Assembly: GCA_020025235.1 (NCBI GenBank)
Contig: JAHHSL010000006.1
Coordinates: 1-64,000, forward strand
Reading direction: 5' to 3'
Length of the DNA: 64,000 nt
Source: Ruthenibacterium sp.
GTDB lineage: Bacteria > Bacillota > Clostridia > Oscillospirales > Ruminococcaceae
Part shown: piece by piece, positions 58,295 to 64,000 of the stretch
Layout of the letters: every line of letters begins with the position of its first letter
Numbering within the stretch: position 1 is the first letter of the stretch
Translations under genes and position numbers: made by a program
The notes under the pieces: model-generated
What the model saw: only the letters and a program-made list of their open reading frames with translations
What the model was told of the DNA's origin: nothing
The model's database searches: none

Positions 58295-59439
58295 GATCGC
58301 CGGAGGTCTTGTGCAGCGCGGCGGCGGATTATGAGCAGTCGTCCGTGAACCGTGCGGTGGAACGGATCTTCCGCAGCTGCCGTGCATGCGAACGGCTCGG
58401 TGCTTCCAGCCGCGTGCTGTTGAAGCCGAATCTTTTGGCAAAGCACACGCCGGAGCAAGCCGTCACGACGCATCCCGCGGTGATCGCTGCCGTGTGCGAA
58501 GCGCTGCATGCACGCGGCGTTTGTGACATCACGCTGGCGGATTCCCCCGGCGGGCCGTATAATCCGATTACGGTGAAAGGCATCTACAAAGCGGGCGGTA
58601 TCCTGGATGTGTGCAGCCGGTACGGGGTAAAGGCATATACGCAGTGCGAAAGCGCCCCGCGTGCATCGGACGGTGTGCGCGTGCGGGAATTTCAGCTTAT
58701 ATGCCCCGTGCATGAGGCGGATTTCATCATTGATCTGCCCAAAATCAAAACCCATGTGATGACCGGTATGACGTGCGCAGTCAAAAACCTGTTCGGCACG
58801 GTGCCGGGGCTGCAGAAGGCGGAATTCCATATGCGCTTCCCGGAAAAGGAACCGTTTGGGGAAATGCTCGTCGATCTGTGTGAAACGGTGCGTCCCGATC
58901 TTGTGATCGCGGATGGCATCGAAGCCATGGAGGGCGACGGCCCCGCCGGCGGCGAAATGCGTCCGCTGGGCGTGGTGCTGGGCGGCGAAGATCCGTATTC
59001 GCTGGATCTTGCCGTGTGCCGCATCATGGGCATCGACGCGATGCAGGTGCCGTACCTTGCGGCGGCAAACCGCAGGGGATTGTGCGCGGAGCGCTTTGAC
59101 GCCGCGCTGCTGCGCGGGGATGTGCACGCTGCCGATCCGGTGCCGGGCTACCGTCTGCCGCAGAGCTATGCGGACATCGGGTTTGCCGATAAAACGCCGC
59201 GCGCGATCCGCTGGATCGTGCCGGGCGTGGAAAAATGGATCGCACCGCGCCCGAAAATCGACCGCAGAAAATGCATCGGCTGCGGCAAATGTGCCGAAAT
59301 CTGTCCGGGGCATACGATCACGGTGCAGAATAAAAAGGCACATATCGATCCGAAGAACTGCATTCGCTGCTTTTGCTGCCACGAGATGTGTCCCGTGAAG
59401 GCGATCGACGTGAAGCGCTTCGGTCTGTTCAATCTGTAA
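58285..59439 (+). CDS. DUF362 protein with two 4Fe-4S clusters
   Basis: 384 aa. DUF362 domain at ~1-310 (LLKPNLLAKHTPE, DSPGGPYNPIT, LPKIKTHVMTGMTCAVKNLFG), then a ferredoxin module with CIGCGKCAEICP and CIRCFCCHEMCP near the C-terminus. DUF362 proteins are Fe-S proteins of anaerobes with unknown reaction. The ATG overlaps the end of the aminotransferase gene, which suggests a shared pathway, perhaps reductive steps on an amino or keto acid (inference). Confidence 0.9.
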   Translation: MPVRSPEVLCSAAADYEQSSVNRAVERIFRSCRACERLGASSRVLLKPNLLAKHTPEQAVTTHPAVIAAVCEALHARGVCDITLADSPGGPYNPITVKGIYKAGGILDVCSRYGVKAYTQCESAPRASDGVRVREFQLICPVHEADFIIDLPKIKTHVMTGMTCAVKNLFGTVPGLQKAEFHMRFPEKEPFGEMLVDLCETVRPDLVIADGIEAMEGDGPAGGEMRPLGVVLGGEDPYSLDLAVCRIMGIDAMQVPYLAAANRRGLCAERFDAALLRGDVHAADPVPGYRLPQSYADIGFADKTPRAIRWIVPGVEKWIAPRPKIDRRKCIGCGKCAEICPGHTITVQNKKAHIDPKNCIRCFCCHEMCPVKAIDVKRFGLFNL

Positions 59440-59461
59440 ATCACGCAGGGAGGTCTTTTTT

Positions 59462-60334
59462 ATGCAGAGCGTAACGGTGCTTGCACCGGCAAAGCTGAAC
59501 CTGACGCTGGATATCCTCGGCACGCGCGGGGACGGCTATCATACGCTGGATATGATCATGCAGGCGGTGACGCTGCGCGAACGCGTGACGGTGCGCAAAA
59601 GCAGCGGGCTGTATCTTTCGCTGCCCGGCTCGCGCGTGCCGGCAAACGAGCATAATACCGCGTACAAGGCGGCGCTTGCATTTTTCCATGAAACGGGGCT
59701 GCTGGCGGGCGCGGCGATCACCATAGAAAAGCGCATCCCGGTGCGCGCCGGAATGGCGGGCGGCAGCGCGGACGCCGCGGCGGTGCTGGTGGGGCTGAAC
59801 GAACTGTACGGCGCAAGGCTTTCCACGCAGGAGCTGTGCGATATCGGTGCGACGATCGGTGCGGACGTTCCGTTTTCGATTTTGGGCGGCACGGCGCGCG
59901 TGACGGGCGTGGGCGAGATCCTGCAGCCGCTGCGCCGGTGTCCGCCGTGCTGGTTTACGGTCTGCATGCCCTCCGGCGGCATTTCGACGCCGCAGGCCTA
60001 TGCGCGGTATGACGAGCTTGGCACAGACGAGCATCCGGACAGCGCGGCGGCAGCGGCTGCAATCACACGCGGCGATCTGAACGGCTTGTGTGAAACCATG
60101 GGCAATGCACTGGAATATTCCAGCGCCAGCCCTGACACCAAACCGATCTGCGAAGTGCTGCGCGAATACGGCGCGCTGAAAGCGATGATGACCGGCAGCG
60201 GCGCGGCGGTGTTCGGAGTGTTCACGCAGGAGGAAGCGGCAAACTGTGCAAAACAGGCGCTTTTGCAGCGCTGGCCGCAGTGCTGGGTCGTGCGCCCGGA
60301 TGCGCGCGGCGCACGCGTTGTCGGCGGAAAATAA
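59462..60334 (+). CDS. ispE: 4-diphosphocytidyl-2-C-methyl-D-erythritol kinase
   Basis: GHMP kinase of the MEP isoprenoid pathway, 290 aa. Opens VLAPAKLNLTLDILGTRGDGYH; ATP loop PVRAGMAGGSADAAAVL; C-terminal MTGSGAAVFGVF. GGGAGG precedes the ATG. Follows the DUF362 gene after 22 nt, probably in the same transcript. spoIIR follows after a terminator. Confidence 0.96.
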   Translation: MQSVTVLAPAKLNLTLDILGTRGDGYHTLDMIMQAVTLRERVTVRKSSGLYLSLPGSRVPANEHNTAYKAALAFFHETGLLAGAAITIEKRIPVRAGMAGGSADAAAVLVGLNELYGARLSTQELCDIGATIGADVPFSILGGTARVTGVGEILQPLRRCPPCWFTVCMPSGGISTPQAYARYDELGTDEHPDSAAAAAAITRGDLNGLCETMGNALEYSSASPDTKPICEVLREYGALKAMMTGSGAAVFGVFTQEEAANCAKQALLQRWPQCWVVRPDARGARVVGGK

Positions 60335-60346
60335 CAAAAAGATCAA

Positions 60347-60387
60347 AACAGGGGCGGGATGCAGGCTGCATCCCGCCCCTTTCTGCG
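60347..60387 (+). terminator. Terminator after ispE
   Basis: AGGGGCGGGATGCA, loop GGC, TGCATCCCGCCCCT, then TTCTG. Confidence 0.85.
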
Positions 60388-60428
60388 GAAACAATTTCTT
60401 TTTATCTGGAAAAAAATTACTGCGGTGC

Positions 60429-60457
60429 GCATAACTGCGCCATGCCGCGCCCACACT
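60429..60457 (+). promoter_or_regulatory. Sigma-F-like promoter of spoIIR
   Basis: GCATA (60429-60433), exactly 15 nt, then GCCCACACT (60449-60457), which fits GGNNANANT with one mismatch. spoIIR is known to be a sigma-F gene in Bacillus. The start would lie only ~15 nt before the ATG. Confidence 0.45.
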
Positions 60458-60478
60458 TCATGCGGGAGTTGATTCGCT

Positions 60479-61216
60479 ATGAAATGTATGGAAAAAATCA
60501 GAAATATTCTGCACAGCCGCCGTGCAAAGCTGGAAATTTCGGCGGCGCTCGGGCTGCTGCTGGCGGTGTTCCTTGCAGATTTCGGTCAGTTCGCGCAGGC
60601 GTGCGATACCGTCCGGCAGGATACGCTGCGCCTGCATATCCTTGCAAATTCCGATACGCAGGAGGATCAGGAGCTGAAGCTTGCGGTGCGCGATACGATC
60701 CTGCGCACGGCGGGCAGCCTGTTTGCGGAAAAAACCACAAAGCAGCAGGCCATGCGCGAGGCACAGGCACAGATGCCGCAGCTGCGTGCGGCGGCCCAGC
60801 GCACGGTGCAGCAAATGGGGTATGATTATCCGGTGACGGTGCGGCTGGAAAATCAGTATTTCCGGACGCGGGAATATGAGGGCTTTACGCTGCCCGCAGG
60901 GCGCTATGATGCGCTGCGCGTTGAAATCGGCGCACATGAGGGGCACAACTGGTTCTGTGTATTGTTCCCGCCGATGTGCGTTCCGGCGGCCGGCGGGCAG
61001 CAGGGAATGGATGCGTATACGCAAAAGCAGCGCGAGACCGTGACAGGGCGGTATACGGTGAAATTTGCCGCGGCGGAGCTGATTTCCTACCTGCGGGAAA
61101 GTCTTTCCGGTCAGCGCGCGTTTTATGAAAACGACGAGCCATTTACAGGCGGGAGCACAGAGCAAAGCGGCGGGGAAGCTCACACCACGGGGAAAGCCCG
61201 GTGTAAAGCGGACTGA
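60479..61216 (+). CDS. spoIIR: Stage II sporulation protein R
   Basis: Forespore-made signal that triggers processing of pro-sigma-E in the mother cell. 245 aa. Signal anchor at ~20-40, then DTLRLHILANSDTQEDQELKLAVRD, the SpoIIR signature, and GRYDALRVEIGAHEGHNWFCVLFPPMC. The start is ATG 60479 or 60488, with GGGAG upstream of both. Tail of ~30 residues after the core overlaps, on the other strand, the end of the next gene by 74 nt. Confidence 0.93.
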   Translation: MKCMEKIRNILHSRRAKLEISAALGLLLAVFLADFGQFAQACDTVRQDTLRLHILANSDTQEDQELKLAVRDTILRTAGSLFAEKTTKQQAMREAQAQMPQLRAAAQRTVQQMGYDYPVTVRLENQYFRTREYEGFTLPAGRYDALRVEIGAHEGHNWFCVLFPPMCVPAAGGQQGMDAYTQKQRETVTGRYTVKFAAAELISYLRESLSGQRAFYENDEPFTGGSTEQSGGEAHTTGKARCKAD

Positions 61217-61802
61217 ACCTGTCGCGCACAAGCTCCGGCGCGGGCGGTGCGGCTTTGGGTGCAGCGCAAAGCGGCAGGCAGAGCGCTGCGCCGCAGCTTT
61301 GTGCCGAACGGTATTCCAGCAGACGCCCTTTGCAGCAGCGCGCAAAATGCCCCGCGGCGTACAGACCGCCGCAAAGCGCAGCCGGGTGCGGAGAAAAAAC
61401 GCGGAGCACCGCAAAGGAACCGCACCGGCGAAGCGTGACGCAAACAGACGTGCCCCTTGCCGCCGCATTGCGGATCAGGGCAGAAAAACACAGCAGGAAC
61501 CGGCGCGCATCCGCGCGGCAGAACAGCGGTTCGCAGGGCGACTGCACGGAAAAATGAAGCTGCGGGCAGATGAAACCGGCATCGGCAAGAAAATTTTCCG
61601 TAAGTGATGTGACGCAGAAAGGCTGTGACGTCACGCGGCACGGCAGCGCAAGCATTTCAAGCTGCTGCACCGTGCGCAGCAGCGCGTATGCGCCGTGCAG
61701 ACATTCTGCGGCAAACGAAGCGCCGGACGGATACAGCCGCGCAAAAAGCTCGGCGGTTTCCTCACGCAGCAGCTGGGCCGCCGCAGCAAGATCCGCTGTC
61801 AT
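61143..61802 (-). CDS. Degenerate histidine-kinase-like protein
   Basis: 219 aa. The start ATG 61802 has GGAGGG nine bases upstream, which favours a real gene. The N-terminal ~90 residues are helical (LLREETAELFARLYPSG, LHGAYALLRTVQQLEMLA), like a dimerisation hairpin but lacking an obvious HE/HD phospho-His motif. Residues ~100-200 resemble a GHKL ATPase: an N-box-like ALIRNAAARGTSV and a closing GAALCLPLC; the DxGxG loop that binds ATP is absent. It is rich in Cys and Ala. Placed convergent with and overlapping spoIIR, it may be a sporulation phosphorelay-type protein (inference) or a decaying kinase. No certain family. Confidence 0.6.
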   Translation of the reverse strand: MTADLAAAAQLLREETAELFARLYPSGASFAAECLHGAYALLRTVQQLEMLALPCRVTSQPFCVTSLTENFLADAGFICPQLHFSVQSPCEPLFCRADARRFLLCFSALIRNAAARGTSVCVTLRRCGSFAVLRVFSPHPAALCGGLYAAGHFARCCKGRLLEYRSAQSCGAALCLPLCAAPKAAPPAPELVRDRFSPLYTGLSPWCELPRRFALCSRL

Positions 61803-61959
61803 TGGCACATCCCTCCTTTCGATTTCGTACCGTCTGCCGGAAAACAGACGGAAAAAGGTCAAACTGCACATAGTATGCGGATACTTCGGGCTGCTATGTA
61901 TGGATTGTTACAAAAATGGAGGAAGTTCGCATTTTCAGCGTTAAATTTTTGACAAACTC

Positions 61960-61988
61960 TTGCAGTCTCGGGCGATTTGGGTTACAAT
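61960..61988 (+). promoter_or_regulatory. Sigma-A promoter of gap
   Basis: TTGCAG (61960-61965), 17 nt, TACAAT (61983-61988). A TTGACA at 61949 is too far from the -10 to be used. Confidence 0.75.
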
Positions 61989-62067
61989 ATGTATTAGTCT
62001 TACGGGCAGATAACAGCACCGCAGAACGCGGTGCGCGATGTGCCTGAATATAAGGAGGATTACTACA

Positions 62068-63078
62068 ATGGCAGTAAAAGTTGCTATCAATGGCTTTGGC
62101 CGTATTGGCCGTCTGGCATTCCGTCAGATGTTCGGCGCTGAAGGTTATGAAATCGTTGCAATCAACGATCTGACCAGCCCGTCCATGCTGGCTCATCTTC
62201 TGAAATACGACACCGCTCAGGGTCGTTATGACGGTCACACCGTTGAGGCTGATGACGAATCCATCACCGTCGACGGCAAGAAGATCACCATCTACAAGAA
62301 CCCGAATCCCGCTGAGCTGCCCTGGGGCGAGCTGGGCGTTGACGTTGTTCTTGAGTGCACCGGCTTCTTCACCAAGAAGGACAAGGCTATGGCTCACATC
62401 GAGGCAGGCGCAAAGAAGGTTGTTATCTCTGCTCCGGCAGGCAACGACCTGAAGACGATCGTTTACAGCGTAAACGAAAAGACCCTGACTGCTGACGACC
62501 AGATCATCAGCGCAGCTTCCTGCACCACCAACTGCCTTGCTCCGATGACCAAGGCTCTGAACGACAAATATCCCATCCAGAGCGGCATCATGACCACCGT
62601 TCACGCTTACACCGGCGACCAGATGATCCTGGACGGCCCGCACCGCAAGGGCGACCTGCGCCGTGCACGTGCTGGCGCTGCCAACATCGTTCCGAACAGC
62701 ACCGGCGCTGCAAAGGCAATCGGCCTTGTCATCCCCGAACTGAACGGCAAGCTCATCGGTTCTGCACAGCGTGTTCCCGTTCCCACCGGCTCCACCACGA
62801 TCCTCGTGGCTGTTGTCAAGGGCAAGGACGTCACGGTTGACAGCATCAATGCAGCAATGAAGGCTCAGGCTTCTGAAAGCTTCGGCTACAACGAAGACGA
62901 GATCGTTTCCAGCGATATCATCGGCATCCGCTATGGTTCTCTGTTCGATTCCACCCAGACCATGGTCACCAAGATCGACGACGACACCTATCAGGTTCAG
63001 GTCGTTTCGTGGTACGACAACGAGAACAGCTACACCAGCCAGATGGTTCGCACCATTAAGTACTTCGCTGAGCTGTAA
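62068..63078 (+). CDS. gap: Glyceraldehyde-3-phosphate dehydrogenase
   Basis: Glycolytic NAD-dependent enzyme, 336 aa. KVAINGFGRIGRLAFR at the N-terminus, catalytic C152 in SAASCTTNCLAP, then THAYTGDQ-type HAYTGDQMILDGPH with the partner His. ATG 62068 follows AGGAGGATTACTACA. Codons differ from the rest of the window (more GCT, GTT and AAG), as in very highly expressed genes. Not clustered with pgk or tpi here. Confidence 0.98.
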   Translation: MAVKVAINGFGRIGRLAFRQMFGAEGYEIVAINDLTSPSMLAHLLKYDTAQGRYDGHTVEADDESITVDGKKITIYKNPNPAELPWGELGVDVVLECTGFFTKKDKAMAHIEAGAKKVVISAPAGNDLKTIVYSVNEKTLTADDQIISAASCTTNCLAPMTKALNDKYPIQSGIMTTVHAYTGDQMILDGPHRKGDLRRARAGAANIVPNSTGAAKAIGLVIPELNGKLIGSAQRVPVPTGSTTILVAVVKGKDVTVDSINAAMKAQASESFGYNEDEIVSSDIIGIRYGSLFDSTQTMVTKIDDDTYQVQVVSWYDNENSYTSQMVRTIKYFAEL

Positions 63079-63130
63079 TCGCGGCCGGACGCAATCGGCG
63101 CATTTTGCGCAGTGATTGCCGAACAAGGTA

Positions 63131-63182
63131 AAATGAAGCGCCTTTCCGTATGGGGTCTCCCTGCGGGAAGGCGCTTTTTGTA
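63131..63182 (+). terminator. Terminator after gap
   Basis: GAAGCGCCTT...(large loop)...AAGGCGCTTTTTG, stem about 63135-63145 with 63167-63179. Confidence 0.85.
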
Positions 63183-63279
63183 TTGTGCCGGCACAAAAGG
63201 CAGAAAAAAGCGCAGCGAAAATGAAAGAAATTTTTTTGAAAAAACGTATAAATCTATGGGAATGCATCGGCGTATATGG

Positions 63280-63308
63280 TTGAATGAAAGCCGAAAAAAA
63301 GTTATAAT
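63280..63308 (+). promoter_or_regulatory. Sigma-A promoter of the last gene
   Basis: TTGAAT (63280-63285), 17 nt, TATAAT (63303-63308). Confidence 0.75.
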
Positions 63309-63364
63309 AAATGATGATCCATTGTTGTTCCGAAAAACGGAACGCAGGCAGAGGGGGGAAGCGA

Positions 63365-64000
63365 ATGGAGGATTCCGGAATCAACAGAACCGGTGCGCCG
63401 CCGCAGGAAACGGCAGCGCCGGAGCATGCCGCAGCGCAGAGTTCGGCAAACGGGGCGAACCCATTCGCACAAAATCCTTCCCAAGCGGCAAAGCAGGTGC
63501 AGCCGGCGCGCGGGCGTCCTGTTCCGCCGCGGCGAAACGCTCCCCAGCACGCACGTCCGCGCAATGCAAAAAAGCCGATGCACGGGCTGTTCGGCAAAAA
63601 AACAGCACCGAAAAATGCCGATGCCGCAAGGCAAAGCGGCAGGATGCGAACGAATATGCCGCGGACAGATGCGGCAAACGGACAGAACGCACCGAATGGG
63701 GCGAATGCGGCAAGACCGGATACCCCGCGCAGACCGGTGCACACCCAACCGCCTTCCGAAGAGCGCGGTGTGCCGCGCTCGCGCACGGGTGCACAAGCCG
63801 GCCGAAAAAAACGCAGGCGCGCACCCGGCGGGGGACTTTTCTTCGGCTGTGTGGCGGCTGCGATCCTGACCATTTCCGCAGGCATCACGGCGCTGATCGA
63901 AGCGCCCGAACGCCGCGCGCAGGCCGAAAGCCTTGCCGCGCTTTCGCAGGCGCAGCAGGAACAGCAGCAGGCGGAAAGCGCCGCGGCGGGCGAAATCCCA
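63365..64000 (+). CDS. N-terminal part of a single-pass membrane protein, cut by window edge
   Basis: The frame from ATG 63365 stays open for all 212 codons to the window end. AGAGGGGGGAAGCG precedes the start. The first ~155 residues are a cytosolic, disordered, Asn/Ala/Pro/Arg-rich region becoming strongly basic (GRKKRRRAPGGG), followed by one membrane helix (LFFGCVAAAILTISAGITAL) and then a Gln/Ala/Glu-rich stretch outside. This topology is typical of envelope proteins such as peptidoglycan enzymes or cell-division proteins, but the functional domain is missing. Confidence 0.75.
   Translation, partial: MEDSGINRTGAPPQETAAPEHAAAQSSANGANPFAQNPSQAAKQVQPARGRPVPPRRNAPQHARPRNAKKPMHGLFGKKTAPKNADAARQSGRMRTNMPRTDAANGQNAPNGANAARPDTPRRPVHTQPPSEERGVPRSRTGAQAGRKKRRRAPGGGLFFGCVAAAILTISAGITALIEAPERRAQAESLAALSQAQQEQQQAESAAAGEIP

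Overview
The window comes from the chromosome of a spore-forming, Gram-positive anaerobe of the class Clostridia. The best guess is a GC-rich gut lineage of the Oscillospiraceae/Ruminococcaceae kind; no species is claimed. The evidence is SpoVT and SpoIIR (forespore regulation), the LL-diaminopimelate aminotransferase route (DapL) beside DapF, ammonia-dependent asparagine synthetase (AsnA), ferredoxin-like oxidoreductases, strong AGGAGG-type ribosome binding sites, and many sigma-A promoters with a 17-bp spacer. Gene content is almost entirely housekeeping. There is no phage, no insertion sequence and no CRISPR array.

Layout. 1-15.6 kb: small membrane proteins, an Fe-S aldo/keto reductase, spoVT, a ribbon-helix-helix protein, clpB, a MATE and an MFS transporter, a Gfo/Idh/MocA oxidoreductase, then asnA-vanZ-radical SAM. 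15.6-24.5 kb: a pyrimidine operon, pyrC-F-K-D-E-carA-carB. It is preceded by a sigma-A promoter, a 26-codon U-rich leader ORF whose stop codon abuts a strong terminator, and no visible PyrR site. 24.6-31.6 kb: DEAD-box helicase, dapF, dapL, galM, a NERD protein, and lepA on the other strand. 31.7-40.8 kb: envelope region with a G5/3D cell-wall protein behind a long structured leader, a tRNA(CAU), an ECF sigma/anti-sigma/membrane protein operon, a very large DUF4855 lipoprotein behind a folded 5' UTR, and an AT-richer orphan secreted protein. 41-49.8 kb: rplM-rpsI, alr, a nicotinamidase-like hydrolase, a sugar operon (galE, nucleotidyltransferase, NahK-like kinase) with an AraC regulator, and glycerate kinase. 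50-64 kb: a giant disordered membrane protein, upp, rpiB, tsaB, tsaE, the UPF0210/ACT pair, an Lrp-aminotransferase-DUF362-ispE run, spoIIR, a degenerate kinase-like gene, gap, and the start of a truncated membrane protein.

Most notable. (1) CarA has lost the glutaminase nucleophile (Cys to Gly), the catalytic His (to Tyr) and other glutamine-site residues while carB is intact. This predicts a carbamoyl-phosphate synthetase fed by free ammonia, in keeping with the ammonia-using AsnA nearby. (2) The pyr operon appears to be controlled by a transcription-translation coupled attenuator like that of enterobacterial pyrBI, which is unexpected in a Firmicute. (3) A roughly 137-nt three-way-junction RNA begins at the predicted start site of the DUF4855 lipoprotein mRNA and looks like an uncharacterised riboswitch-type element. 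(4) Forespore-type promoters (sigma-G/F-like) can be read upstream of spoVT and spoIIR.

Starts were moved from the longest open frame wherever a ribosome binding site decided the matter; these choices are stated per gene. Functions rest on family recognition by eye, not on searches.
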